A DNA stretch of 64,000 bases, taken from assembly GCA_950295325.1 (NCBI GenBank), contig OX485803.1, positions 33,736,554 to 33,800,553 on the forward strand. The letters run 5' to 3'. The position numbers were made by a program, and so were the translations under genes. This stretch comes from Polytrichum commune. Taxonomy: Eukaryota > Streptophyta > Polytrichopsida > Polytrichales > Polytrichaceae. The notes below the pieces were generated by a model. The model saw only the letters and a program-made list of their open reading frames with translations. It did not search any database and had not been told where the DNA came from. Numbering within the stretch: the stretch's first letter is position 1; each line of letters begins with the position of its first letter. Shown piece after piece: positions 1-13,558 of the stretch.

Positions 1-205
1 TGCTCCCCAATGTGAATAATGGCATGTGCCAGCTTTCTTTTCATTCTGGTTTCAGGAAGTGCATATTCTTGACGTTAGTAATCCCTTATTGAATGCAGAA
101 CAGCGATGGAACTTATTTCTAGGGGCCAATATGTTTCTGCTAGGTTCTTTGTTGGCAGTAGAATCCGAGAATAATTCAGTTGTCCCTACCCATTTTTTTG
201 TGCAG

Positions 206-305
206 GATCATCAGGGCCTTCCTTGTTGAGGAACAAAAGATTGTGAAGAAGGTGCTGAAGATCCAAAAGTCCAAGGAGAAATTGGCCGCCAAGACTCAGT
301 CATAG
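206..305 (+). CDS. RPL34: 60S ribosomal protein eL34 (RPL34), last coding exon only
   Basis: This is the 3' terminal coding exon of a structural protein of the large cytosolic ribosomal subunit. A pyrimidine-rich tract and an AG at 204-205 precede the exon. The reading after the split first codon is [20 protein letters not shown] followed by a lysine-rich tail, with a TAG at 303-305. This matches the basic C-terminus typical of plant eL34. The earlier exons lie before the window start; 1-205 reads as intron. The protein is therefore partial here. The gene converges with receptor A, whose stop is about 1.8 kb away. Confidence 0.88.
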
Positions 306-2110
306 ACATCCTGTAGCTTTGTACTGCTTGTCATCGGTGGCTGGGTTGAGTTGGCTACAAGCTTTTGGACCTTATGTGTACTGCCTTGATTATTTGCAAT
401 GTTCATATGAGGATTACCATTCTTTTCAATGCACTTATGGGTTGATGTTTTTCCAAAGGCATGATTTGAAGGCTACTTCTAAGATCTCCTATAATGTATG
501 CAAGAAAAATCCAGAATGTGGTTGTTGGGATGTGGTAGCAGATGTCCATCTTGGACTAGACTCATTTGCCCATGTTTGAGTTTAGCTGACAATGCAATAT
601 GGTTTGCCTTCTTTGTCAAATGGTATGCTGGTCATGTCTGCTCTCAATGTCCTGTTCCTCTGGGTAATATTTCTACATTAGTTTATGTTTTGATAGAACT
701 GATGGATTTAAATAGATGAACCTTGGGCATTAGTTTGTCCTCTGTGGAATCATGAATGTGGATTGCAGCATGACTAGTCCTTGAGTGTAATAGAAAAGAA
801 TGGTCTCTTCATGTCGAAATTGGCATTGAGCAGCTATCCAGCTGTTGTGCTTAGCAATCAATATGAAGAGGAGCTTGTAAACCTTTATTAGCTTGCGAAG
901 TGTTGTCTATGAGCTAATATACTGTCAGTTCATGCACATCAGTTCCTAGAGTTCATACAACATTCAAAAAATTACTTTGACGCGTGATTGCATGTGCAAA
1001 TATGAAGTTTTTCATGGGTCCTGTACTCCTTTGTCCCATCATTGTGATCAGTTGGGGGGGTTGGGGGGTTGTTGTGCGTTCACCTACTCACATGCTGTAG
1101 ACATTGAAGTAGTAAGCAAGGGATAGTAGCACCTTTGTGGATGCAAGGGATTTCTGCCGAAGGCTCTGGTTGTCCCACAAGTGGGGCGGGGGAGGGAGGG
1201 CCTTTCTCTTCTTGCCTTCCACAATGAACGGCTTGGATGCACGCATTACTATAGCAAGATTTGCGTGCTTGCTTTTGACAATATCTGTTGGTTGAGCTTC
1301 TCTTTGAATTTTTAATTTCTCTCTGTTAAGAAGAACACAGTAAATTCTTTTCCATCGCTGCTCAAGTCACATGAACTGGACTTTTGATTTTGACTTCGAG
1401 ATTCAGGTCTTTTGGGAAGACAAATTCTATGAAAAAGGATAGAATTCTCCAAGAATCTTCGCAGAGAACTGTGTGACTGAGGTGATCAACGCCCAAGAAT
1501 CTTGACATGTGATTGCTCGAGTCTTCAAATGTAGTCCAGACCAGTGTTATCGTCATTTTTGGATACCATTCGGGTTTTTACAATAAGGATCCCACATTTT
1601 TTGGTACTCTGTAAGGTATGGGTTTTTGATGGTATTCTTGTTTGTATACCGTTTGGGTCTACATACCATGCAAGAACCTTAATGCCTAAGGCAAAATTGC
1701 CCTAGTATCAATATGGTTTAGAATTGTAGACCCAAATAGGATGTACAAAGATCCTCTCACCTTGGGATACCACCAAATATGAATATTTGACTGGTACTCA
1801 ATTTTGATGCCCATGGGTAAGTTCTTTGACACCATTCTTGATGTTGATTGTGGATACCATGCATTCACCTATATCCCGGTGACTGATCCAAAATTGGTCC
1901 CCCCCCCACCCCCAATTTCTCATTTGAACAAAAACACCTTATGAGCTTCTCAGGAATAAGGCACATCAAGTCTACACATGATGCACATATCCGCAGAATT
2001 TAAACCCAAGCTAATGTCATCTCCATTTGGCTTCATGGCAACAAATTTGTCTCACAATTGTCTCACAAATCAAGCTTGCAACTCTTACTTTACAAGTGCT
2101 TCAAATGCAT
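306..2110. other. Intergenic region between RPL34 and receptor A
   Basis: No supportable gene is present. The first few hundred bases should be the RPL34 3' UTR. Short homopolymer runs occur near 1050-1070 (G) and 1900 (C). One copy of a dispersed repeat lies at 1540-1882 and is listed separately. Confidence 0.6.
1540..1882 (+). repeat. Dispersed repeat, copy 1 (inverted relative to 23161-23523)
   Basis: The stretch from CCAGTGTTAT through GATACCATTCGGG, GGGTCTACATACCATGCAAG and TAGTATCAATATGGTT to CATGCATTCACCTA matches the reverse complement of 23161-23523 along its whole length, with many substitutions and small indels. No open reading frame or clear terminal inverted repeat was seen, so the class is unknown. 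It is probably an old transposable-element copy. Confidence 0.7.
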
Positions 2111-5100
2111 TCAAGCAATCTCTTCTGTACTAGTTGTGGCAGAAAACTGGTCTGTTCCATCTTCTAATTCTTTTGCTTTTATCAGACCATCAAGGACTTC
2201 GTTTATTTTAAGCCTCTGTTTGCGTTCTAGCTGAACACATCTTGCAGCAATTTCCATGACCTTTTTCACACTAGCAATATTTTTCCTTGTAGACATTACT
2301 GTGGCATCCAAAATTTCAACAGAAATGGCCTCTCCTTTTTCCATCATTGAGACCTGTAAACATGCACGAAATATTATCATGTGCAAGCTCCAATATCCAC
2401 TTGAGAAAGAACTTGTTTACACCCAATCTTCGTATATACATTCAAATATCAAGAGCATGCTACTCTACTACACAAATCACTCATGACAATCTGGGATGTA
2501 GAAACATCTTACCGCTCCTTTACCAATTAGGAGTTCATATAGTACCACACCAAAGCTGTACACGTCCATCGATGTAGACAATTGATTTGGGTTTTTTTTA
2601 TAGCTGCAAGACACAAGGTATGACTTGAGTTCACAAGATTGCAATGATTTGTTCAATTAGTGTGTCACATTTAATTTCAAATTCTTTTAGCACACATGGC
2701 AATTATCTGAAGAAAAAAAAGTAATGACATCAGACATACAAATTTGTCACACACTTCATATTTCTAGGTAGGCGATTGAAGATTACATGTACATATCCTT
2801 AGGAGGTGATTAATGACATGGTGACCATTTCTCATTTTCCTTGAAATTTGGCAACCATCTCCTAATTGTGAGGTCATGGCGACTTCAACAAACTCTATTT
2901 CATGTTAAAAATTGTGAACACATTTACTAAAATTGTGTACCTAGTTCTCATAATCTAAAGGTTACAAATTGACACAATTTATTTTCTAAAACATTAATCT
3001 ACCTTATGCACTGAAAATTCCAACCTTTACTCCCATACTACATCTAATGGAGTTGTCGATGCAACTGGATAAGGAAATTATGATCTACAATCCATAATAT
3101 GGCAATGCTAGAACACATGTGAAAGTAAGACTCAAAGATGACATCTAAATTGTGGCATCACAACTTGAAACTTTGAAACTTACACAGGGTCCATATATCC
3201 TGGCGTTCCAACTGTGTTTGTTTGAGTGTTTGAAGACTGTGTACGTGTATAATCTGGCCTTAATTTTGTTATTCCAAAGTCTGAAACTTTGGCGTGATCA
3301 ATTTTCTTGGCCAGTAGTATGTTTGCACTTTTGATGTCACAATGGATTAAACTTGGAAAACAATAGAAATGTAGGTACTTCAAACCTGCAAGGTTTTAAT
3401 ACTTCACTATGTCAAATGTACATTCAAAATCACAAGGCATGTATATGATGGACAATGACATAAAACCATGTGCTTGGATTCCAAAGATATTCAAGAAGAC
3501 TTAAATCATAAGGAGTTGTCCAACGGGAGAAGGTAATGTAAAACACTAATACTGATGAAATGATAATACTATTGTTAATAATAGTAATACTACTACTAAT
3601 ACTACTAATAATAACACTAATTAAATGATACTAATAGTACCAATATTAATGAAAATTATGATGATAATGATAGTGATAATAATAATAATAAGTTTAGTTA
3701 CCTTGTGCAACACCAATAGCAATATTTAGGCGGGCCTTCCAGTCAAGTTTGACACTATGCTCTGTCACATGATGCCCAATCATTTGTCGTTAATATCTTC
3801 TTGATGGGTTTTCAAACACACACACACACACACACACACTCTGATGCCTGAAATTAATACATGTTAGTTGCCTAGGTACACAACTCCCATATTATATGTA
3901 GGGGCATTGGGCTTTTGTAAAACTTATATCAAATTATACAAAAATAAAGGGACCAAAAATTTGGGTGAAGACCAAAATAAATAAAATGAGATGTAGAAAA
4001 AGTTGGGTTGCATATTTATTAAAAAAAAAGGTCCACAATTTATATAAAGAATTGAAACACCTGTTTTCTTTTAACCTATGCCTATGCATAATTCTAAAAT
4101 ATCCACGTGAGTAGTTGCCTCCAATCAAAATTAAAAGTCATTGGCAATGAATTATTTATATTGCAAATATTAAAACATTATAATTAAAAAGCCAAGAAAA
4201 TGGGTAGTTTGCCCTATGGGACCTGCAAAAAAAAAGCTCATATAATTACTTTCTAATGCAATTATATGCTTCAAGAAATATTCATTTCCTATGTACAATC
4301 ACAGTTTTGAATTCCTTGTTAGAAGGGCTACAAAAGTTTCCTACATTAATACAAATTATATCACTCGAGATTGGACTAAAATATATTATAAGTGATTATA
4401 ATCAAGGCCACATATCACGGGAGTTGCGTACCCGGGGTTAGCTGATGCTTCAATGAGTTGTTGTGCATGTACTCATACACAAGGATGAGCCTTGTTTCAT
4501 CATCGCAATGTCCCACCAAGGAAACCAAATTTTTGTGGCGTATTTCCGATAGAATATTTACCTACATTGAACCAACATGTTTTTAAGCGTAGGAACATAA
4601 TTCCTATACACTATCATAGCAATTCCCCTTCAACACGTTGATATCATGTAGCAAGTTGCAAGAAACTCATGGAAAAAAAAAAGTGTTTGTGGAGTGAATC
4701 TAGATTATGCCTATATTATGATTATTTTGTACAAAAAATACAAGCCTGAGGGTCTCTAGTGTTAACCTCATTTTTGAATTCATCACTAGAATTATTTGAC
4801 ATCTCTGATTTAAAACATTTGACTGCTACTTCTTGTCCATCCAACTTCCCATGATATACTTCTGCACTTTGTCCTTCACCAATCTTCCTTGCAAAATTAT
4901 TTGTGGCCTTTTGGATCACTTTGTAGGAGTAAAGTGTTGCACCTATCACAAGAGAATAACACCAAACCAACAATTTACGAACCTTTGTGTTCTTGATAGA
5001 GCCAAAATCTTAATAATTCAATGGGAGGTGAGTTAAGCAACCCTAAAATGATCACCAAGATAACCCTGAGTAATCCCCCAAAGTTGTGTTTTTCTTAAAT

Positions 5101-8100
5101 GTGTCATATCTATAAAATGTACATAGCTGGGTAGTGGCTAGATCAAATAGTTGTAAGAAATCAATCATTAAATTTTTTTTTTCACATGTTCTGGTTTTCA
5201 ACCCGTCATGTATTTTTGATCCAATAAACATAGTATGTGATTATAAAATCGTTTGTCTCCAACAACCTAATTTGATGTGATTTTCCAGTATGTGGTCTCA
5301 TTCAAAGACTTCACATTGATACTACATACATACTCACACACTTCCAATTTAAGCCCCTAAATCAATAGAATCACCAGATGTCTATCAACACAATGTTATT
5401 TCAAGCCTAAGCTTGTGTAAAACTTCAAAAAAAGAAAAAGAATGCAAAATCATGGGGTATCCGTTGGCTTAAGGGGGTGGGGTTGGGGGTTAAAAAATGG
5501 GCCAAGCGTAACTTTCTTCAACTGTACATTCTTCACAATTCACAATTCATATGCACGGGTGGGAAACATGGGTCCAAGCTAGTTACTTATAGAACACAAA
5601 ATGTGAGATGTAAGTTAACAGGTTTACCAGGGGCAATGGTGTATTCCTCTCCAAGAAGAACGTGCCAACGATAGAGCTCAAAAATGGTGAAAGATCCTGT
5701 GAGAAGCACACATCCAAACAATATTCCAAGAATGGAGAACAATGGCACTCCCCATTTGTTGTGTGGTGGACCTCCAATGATGGGGAGGGCTGTGTATTGC
5801 AACAAGGGATTCCCAGGATAGAACCTTGCAAATAACAGAACACAACACGGGAAGTTAATGTAGACTTTGTGTGTGTGATTTATGTAGTTTAGAATTTTAG
5901 AAGTTGTAATTGACCCATTTTGCATACCAATATGATCAATGTAAGGTATGTAGGTATGTAAGGTTATTTAGTTCCTCTTCTTAAGCCCTAAACAATCAAT
6001 CCTTCACATTCCATTTTCGGGCACTTCCAACACCAATGTTGCAAATCTCTGCTTTATAGAGAAATAGACTCTGTTTCCTTCAAATCCAACTGTATGAATG
6101 TGAACTAGACTACCATATATTTTTGCTTCAAGATGTTCAAATCAATCGGAATGCAATTTCTAGGTCAGATTGACATGTGAACATGGCCTTCATCCCGTGC
6201 GCGCGCTTGCACTGGGGGGGGGAAGAGCAACTAGAGAAAACTCTGAATTTTTTCGTTTCATGACCATTTCGGCCATGTCACAACTTTTAGAAAGTTGGCA
6301 ACCTTGCCATAATATGTTATGTGGATGGCAAATGAGCTACTCCCAAAAATTTGAGTCTTTTTCAACAAATTTAGATGAAGTCCGTCACCCTCAAAGTTGG
6401 AGGGGCCACATGAGGTTATTTTGGGAGATTTCCCCTTTTTCATGGAGCAAGTAACATATTCACCAAGCTTTTCCAAATCAATCTAGTCAAGTTGTACATA
6501 ACCGGTACCTTGTCCTAAGGAAAAAAAAAACCCCACCAAAATTGGGCATCACAAGTGAAAGAGATTTGGCTCCTAAAACTGGCTCCTAAATTTGGCTCCT
6601 ACATTTGAGTAGCACATGGAACCGCCTCCGAAATCAAGCAATGCCAACCTAACAAAAGAGTCCTACATGCTTGGAGTATGATGATTTTATATGTAAATTT
6701 GGTCCACTAGGTAGTGGGCACCACCCTACACTAGTAGATACCTTTCCATCCACGTAGATTTTCATCTAGTGGATTACGAACCCCAGTAGAATATTAGGTG
6801 ATGACTCATTTCGTGTTGCTTGAGGATTTAAAGATTGATTGGACCCATACATTTGATTGGTATGTGGTTAAGTGAGAATCAAAGAGAAAACACCATAAAG
6901 ACACATGCTTAAAAGAAATTGGACAATGCCTCCCAATTGAACTGTGTACCCTAAGTCTCCTCATCTAATATCCTCACAAGCTTCATGTGATAAAATTCTG
7001 GATGTAGTTCACCAAGAGGACAAGTACCTGAAATTGATTGAGTTTTTGGAGCGTATTGCGGCAGGGATGACACCTGAAAATTGGTTGTTTTCGATAAATC
7101 TGTGCAATCCAGATTTGAAAACCCATTGCTCTCATGGCCAAATCAATAACTTTATCAGTCAACCTCAAAAACCCAGTAGTCTACACAAATTGATGTATTT
7201 AGATTAACCTAAATGTAGCATTACAGAAGGCACTCATCAAAAGGATTGGGTTAGTTAACACTCACAACTCCTCTAAGCCTAATGTCGTAGCCAACCAATC
7301 CGGGAGAGCACCTGAGAGTACGTTATCTTGCAAATGCCTGCCGATCACAATCACAAACAATTTCAGTTAGTGATGCATAGAATTAGCTCACATTTAATAA
7401 TAAGTTAAGAAACTTTTAATTGTATCAATACTTTGGCATTTTTAAGGAAACCAATCTAAGATTCAAGGGAATCAACACATTTGGCGCATCCTTGACCTAG
7501 TGGGAATTCCACAAAAAGATAATCAGTCTTGAGGAGATTTGTTGGAAAACCTGTTGAGCTTACATTGCATGTTCATCTACTTCTCCAAATGCCACTTTCT
7601 GCTTGACGGTACTAAAACTATCAATTGTTTGATTTAGAAGGCTAATTAGGGTTCAGATTCTAGTTTCTACCACAATTGAAAATTGAGACGAAAAATCAAA
7701 AGGCAACCTGGTTGGGACTCTCCAACTTACAATCTCTTCAAGTTTGCCAGACTACTTAGATTGGGTAATGATCCCAATAATGCATTGTTGTCCAATAGCC
7801 TGCACGTTAAAGGGGCAAATGGAATTCCATGCGATTCATGACATCAATTAAGATAACATTAGTATCAGGCTAATCATGTAGACTACATAGAACCAATGTT
7901 ATGTACATGTCTTCATTATATCTCAATTACATGGACTGTATCATTTCAAGGTGCACAAAAGCGGGTACGAGAACTTTACAATCACATTCATTGTGCGTGT
8001 TTAGGACTAAGATCTTACAAGTCTGTGATACTCCAAAGGTCAGCAAAGTTGGGAGAAATAGTTCCAATCAGATTGTATCCTGATAGGTTCCTAATGATGG

Positions 8101-10554
8101 GCACCATTAAAAAAAACAGCATCAGTTCAATCACAGTACGTGGAGAAATATAGAATTTACATTGACACAATACCAGCTGAGATATTTGATAACGTTATGA
8201 ATATGTAATTCACACTGATAAGGTGATGCAACAAGTGTCATCCAGATTGAAGGTAAATTAGTAGTTGAAAGAAAACCTACACTGCAGTAATTTCGGGTGG
8301 TTTATTCACATCTATTGGAGTACATGTGACCCATGCATGAGGCACCGGAACGCACGGATCCCCAGTCCACTCATTCAAGTTCATATGGGATTTGATGGCA
8401 TCAATTGCGTATGCTGCAAAGATCAGTGTTTACAAAATTGTATCAAATATTAGGCCCATGTTAGGTGCAACACTGTCAGAATTCATGCACAAAGAAAGTA
8501 ATTTAAAAGAATCTGTAAGCACATGGATAGAAAACGACGAGTGCATATTACTATCATGTTTTGCATTAATTTACAACTTGTATGTCTTCTTGATGTGCGC
8601 TTAAGCTCCTGTATATACATCACTGATAATCAAGCAAAACCTATGCTTAGAAGTTAGAATATGTACCATCCCGATCGATTGTCTTCAAATTTGAAGTCCA
8701 TGTGAACTCAAGGAACTCCAGTGCATTCAGCGAGGGACCCAGTGTAGAATTCTGGCCCCGGTAGAGAGGAATGGGCTCCCACAATTGAAAGACAAAAGGG
8801 TTAGAAATGAGGCGAGATGCGACAAATGGTTGACTAGTATTCGTATCGTTCAAAGGATTTATGTATTGATCGAAGGAAGAGGGCAACTGGATATAGAATT
8901 CTCGTGAGGTCGTATTCGCATTTGGATCCAATTCCGCAAAGTATAAAATTATGTATGCAGTTATCCAGTTAGTCTGTTGCGATGAAATGAATGGATCGAT
9001 TGTGCCAAACATACTTTGGATCGTCATATTGCCACTAGTGGTGAGAGCGTTTTGCAACATCACAGTTGGGATGGTCACGTCACTCAAATTGTTAACAACC
9101 GTTTGGGTTGCAGACAGAAGTGTTAACGGCGAAGTGGCTGACAAATAGGTGGTATTCAACCCTTCAGTTGACCACAATCGGTTGTATGGATCTATAGGTA
9201 GTCTGCAAATTATCCAACATGCAATAGATTAGAGCTCCCTAGGGGGGCAACTCCCTTGTAGGGAGGGATATGAATCACGTGCAATCAAGAGATACAAAAT
9301 AATGGGCATATGAATGGGATATTCCATAAATTTGATGAAATTTCCCCGCATATATTTATTAGATTCTCAAAAAAAAGTTTTAACACCCTATATCAATAGA
9401 TTTTATTTCTTTGGTTTTTAGTCCACCGTATATTTTTTTGCACATAGTTCCAAAAATCTTACAAAGAGTGACCTCCTTGGATTGGAGCTAAATGAAAGGG
9501 AAAAGACAACTGGTTAAGAGTATGGACATCTGCACAAATTTGTATTCGTTGACAAAAAATTGATTTTGTGAAGTGGATAATAACCTTCCAAACGACACGA
9601 GTACCTTTACACTGGAGAATGTGATGCACGTACCTTCCAGTGCTGGTTCCACCAAAATTCAGTCTGTGTCTCACGCGTATCATCTGCCTGCTACTAATTT
9701 GATGAAAGAGGGCATACACTGGTCCAGGGCGCAAATATATTGCAGAAATGAATGGGGTGCCCAATTGCAAAGGCAATTGTGTAAGGCAGACATAAGTGAA
9801 GTTATTTGGAGGCTGAATGGAGAATTCAAGTTGATCAAATGTTGCGCCGGTAGCGTCAGAGGTGACACTGGCCAGTATGGTTCCATCTATGGCCAATCCG
9901 AAGCTTGGAGGTGATGCAGTGTTATCATAGGACGCCCATAAGAAACTTGCTGTCAGAAGGTATGTGACATTTATTGTCACCGGCAGCGTGTAGCAATTCT
10001 TTGCACGGGTATCGTTGAAAAACCTCAGGGTGCTCAATTCAGGGAAGTCTTGCCACAAAGTTTTGGCCGTTGGGATGTTTGCAACATTCTCCCCGGTAGA
10101 TATAAACCCAGAATCAGGGACCCAAGTTACCCCAGTAATTGGGTCCACGTAACTTGCCATGGCACCACAATCAATGTAAAGAGATCCTGCCAAGAAAGAT
10201 AGCAGCAAAACATAAGGACACTTTTCAGCTCTAGGGCACTTGTGCCTAAATTGAACACAACAATAAGCTAATTTGAACACCCATGTTTGAGCGGTATGTG
10301 GTTAGGTGTGGTTTTAAGACCTGGCACTGAGAAGGCATCATGTACTCAATATTGGTCCATGTGCTCAATATATTTTAACCATTCTAGGCTCAATAGTCAA
10401 CTTGATTGGAGAACTGATATGGCCACTTAATGAGCAGGAGAATCTTCATTTTGATGATCAATAAATTACCCATGTGAACTTCAAAAATCATAAGGCAAAT
10501 GGCCACAAGCATGGTTTGGATTTGTAATCGCCTTGCAGTAATTGTGCGTTTCAT
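2111..10554 (-). CDS. Receptor A: malectin-like LRR receptor kinase (non-RD), 15 exons
   Basis: This is a predicted plasma-membrane receptor kinase of 896 aa. Exons in coding order are 10554-10470, 10186-9634, 9202-8667, 8413-8281, 8090-8019, 7799-7731, 7337-7266, 7099-7028, 5824-5628, 4942-4767, 4561-4432, 3761-3702, 3385-3184, 2603-2513 and 2353-2111. All use GT-AG and total 2691 nt. Residues 1-29 form a signal peptide starting MKRTITARR. Residues 30-391 are malectin-like (SLYIDCGA; many NxT/S sites), followed by the WTGDPC linker at 407-412, four LRR exons of 69-72 nt (about 436-530) and a membrane helix at about 557-579. The kinase has GEGxSA at 618-623, K638 in VAVK, HCDIKSAN at 733-740 and DFG at 754-756. 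Cysteine replaces the HRD arginine, making it non-RD, and DPV replaces the usual DPE. The C-lobe is short after GKGA. The ligand is unknown. Confidence 0.85.
3541..3692. repeat. Low-complexity TAA/ACT trinucleotide tract
   Basis: An imperfect run of ACTAAT, AATAAT and GATAAT units lies inside the intron between exons 12 and 13 of receptor A. It is non-coding. Confidence 0.8.
3816..3840. repeat. (CA)n microsatellite
   Basis: About 12 CA dinucleotides in a row lie in the receptor A intron just upstream of exon 12. It could be a length-polymorphic marker. Confidence 0.9.
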
Positions 10555-12167
10555 ATCCCACAAGGGCATGTCTACCTTACACCCACTTCTCTCAGGATAT
10601 TAAACAGGCAATTAGTACGACAAGATGGCCAGCAAAATCAAATAGAGGCTGTATCCATTTCCTCACAATCTGTGAAGTTCAATTGTCTATACCTTCATGG
10701 TCACAAAAAGAAAATTTTCTTTCTTTGTAAGTGATCATCCAGGTCCTCTCAATTATGTTGAATGTTGAAACTGGAATATTTAACAAATGCTGAGCACATA
10801 ATCCAATCTCTTGTACATAAGAACACATGTTTCTGGTGTCTGTTCTTAGATCTATGCCTAATCACACATCACTCAAATGATCTTTTAGGTGGCTGATTAA
10901 GATAAGTAGGTAAACGAATTAGGCTGACCTTATTGAGTGTTTGTGTTGGACATTCTGCTGTGGAAGTTGACATACTTTATCAAGTGTACAACCATAACAT
11001 TCATGAATACGTATGCTGCAAAAAGATATATTCTGAATCCAATTGACGGGCTTATAAGAGTGTTAAATGGGACACACCTTTGACTGGAACACTGAGACTC
11101 CACAGCATACACAGTGCTGTGAGAAAGTGAATTGATGTCAAGAAGTCCATGACTCTTCCCACCAGTTTCGTAGCATAAAAAGTGCGGAATCTGTGTTTTC
11201 CAAAAAGTGACCCCTTCCAATGCAATTTCCTGCCATTTAAAATAAAATAGATCACATAATGAAATGTCCACTCTGGCTGGAACCACACTCTTCACAAAAC
11301 AATAGATATTGATCTTCTGTGATGACCATAATGTCAAAGCAAGGGATCCACAAAGAGAATAACAGAAGCAGAAGCAGAACCATCAATCTCAGATCTGTTG
11401 CACATCTACCTATGTTTATGTAACTAGGATACTTGCTCAGAAGTAGTTAGTGTTAAAATATATTCTCATTAAGTGAGCAAATCAGGCAGGCACTAACTTA
11501 CAGAATCAGACCATGAAGACTAGAATGTGGTCGCAGCAATATTGTTGTCTTTGTGGTAAACCAGTGGTGTAATATGGATTTGGATATCGTTTACGAATTC
11601 ATCAAGACTACTCTTTAATATCACTGGTTCTCACTGCAGCATACAAGACTTTGGAATGAAATATTTGTGTGGCAACCTACATAACAATTGCTGTCTTCAA
11701 TGAGAGGAATGGGATACAAGTTAGGTGGTTCTCCATGCCCTAGTTAGATAGCACAGGCGGCAAATTTGCTAACTGGAGCATCAAGGAACTGATCCCATGG
11801 GGTCCAGTCGTAATTGAAATTAGAGTGAGCAGCTGCTTACAGACACATTGGGTCCACTCCTTACAGTCGGCCAGGACTTGGGAGGTAGTATCCCTAACTA
11901 GTTGGGTATTATGTTTCAAAAAAAGCTTATTCTTTCAAAACTCGTTCAACTTGTTTAAAGGAGCACCTCCTAAGTAGCTGCAGGGGATAATTGTTATTTA
12001 TAGATCTAAACTCTTCAAGCACGACTTCTTAGATGCTTTAACACGGCGAAGTCTAGGCAGTATTTGGGAGAGTTTTGGGCATAATCGGTCGAGGTCCTAA
12101 GTATGTAGTGTTTCAAAGTCCAACCGGTTACATATTGACATCTTTCAGTTTTTCCGTGTATCAAGGT

Positions 12168-12396
12168 GCCCTGGGCTATAGCACATCTTCATTTGGCTGG
12201 GCCCCGCCCCTCCCACGCCTCCTTCACTGCCTGATCTTCATGCCCGCACTTACGTGGGAACTCTTCCTCGTTGGGAACCAATGTGACAATACCCGGTCAA
12301 AGAGTTCCCACGTAGGTGCGGGCAAGAAGACCGGGCAATGAAGGAGGCATGGGAGGGCAGGGCCCTGCCTAATGAAGATGTAATCTAGCCCAGGGC
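12168..12396. mobile_element. Foldback element with 98-bp arms
   Basis: The left arm 12168-12265 and right arm 12299-12396 are reverse complements at most positions. Shared blocks include CCCTGGGCTA, CATCTTCATT, CCTCCTTCA and CACGTAGGTGCGGGC or its near match. They are separated by a 33-bp loop. The element is strikingly GC-rich beside the AT-rich flanks. It resembles a foldback MITE or a long hairpin RNA precursor. No clear target-site duplication was found. Confidence 0.8.
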
Positions 12397-12748
12397 TATT
12401 AAGGTATGTTGCCCTATGTTCGACATCTACACGTTGAGCAACTTTATCTATTTATGTACATTGGCATTTGGCATTTTTTTTCCCCATGTAGAGGTAGTGA
12501 ACAAAAATCTACCCTAATGTTTTTGAATGTAATTTGTCATTTTTGAGTTAGTTATATATTTTTAAAGTGTTTGCTAGAGTGTGCTATGTTAGATTTCAAA
12601 TGATCTCATTTTAGAATTGAACAACTCCTATCAAAGAAGCAAATACTCTCTACTAATTACATCTAAGTTTATTTTTACACACTCATCATGTGTCTTAGAA
12701 CCAAAACCTAATGGGCTAATTACACACTAACTTGGCTCTAATTAGATC

Positions 12749-12826
12749 GTGAGAGGGAAGAATCCTGATCAGCATACGGTGAAGGTGGAAGGAACGGTAA
12801 ACTTACAGGAATTGTGGGAACAGTGA
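12749..12826 (+). pseudogene. Possible exon fragment resembling the end of an HMA-like fold
   Basis: The frame reads VRGKNPDQHTVKVEGTVNLQ and then ELWEQ before a TGA. The DxxxHTVKVEGTV pattern resembles the last strand and helix of heavy-metal-associated domains. No metal-binding CxxC half was found upstream and splice sites are unclear. It may be a stray gene fragment or chance. Confidence 0.2.
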
Positions 12827-13558
12827 AGGTGGTGAAAGAATTTAATTTTGAAACCATGAATATTGACTTCGGGTTGTGTTGTGCAGGAACCCGTATTGAA
12901 CAAAAGGGAAGGTGCAAGGTTTGTAGAATTCGTCAGGTGAAGTTTTTTTTTGTTTTGGAGATTAGTATTTAGGAGGAATGCAAGTGTACTGTAATGTTTC
13001 GCACACGATATATCATGTTATTCAATAATGTGAATGATTATTTCCCCGAAAATCATTCGAAATGAATATGTAATCCAATTTCTGGATGAGTGAAAAAGTG
13101 ACGCTTATGAAACATCGTATAGCTCTCCGGATCTGGTACAACATATCAAAAAATGTGTACATCGCTTATGTCGGTCATGTTAATTTTCATAAGAATGCAT
13201 TGACTCGAGATAACTGTTTAAAAGTATTGTGCAGGTGATATGCGATAGTTCCCAACACAAGACTATTTCAGAGGAGTGGAAATGGTCCGGGAAAACCATG
13301 AAGACTGAACGAAGGATAGACGATGCTGAAGAAGAAAGTATCTCGGCATTGAATGTAGAAATGCAACAGGAAATAGCATGGATGAGGTGCATTAAGGTAT
13401 ATATGAAGTGAACATGTAGGATGTTGTAAAAGGAGTTTGGCAAATGTAATTCTTCATTCATATGGGCAACAAATTGCTCTGCAGCTCTTCCATGATTGGC
13501 CAGTGTAAATCTTACGTCAACAATTAGTATGATTGGGCAAGTACATGTATCCCACCTG

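Noticed and set aside
10930..11337. 135-codon minus-strand frame between the receptors, with an internal acceptor- and donor-like pair
   Set aside because: No domain, signal or homology recognised, and composition is like the surrounding spacer; likely chance.
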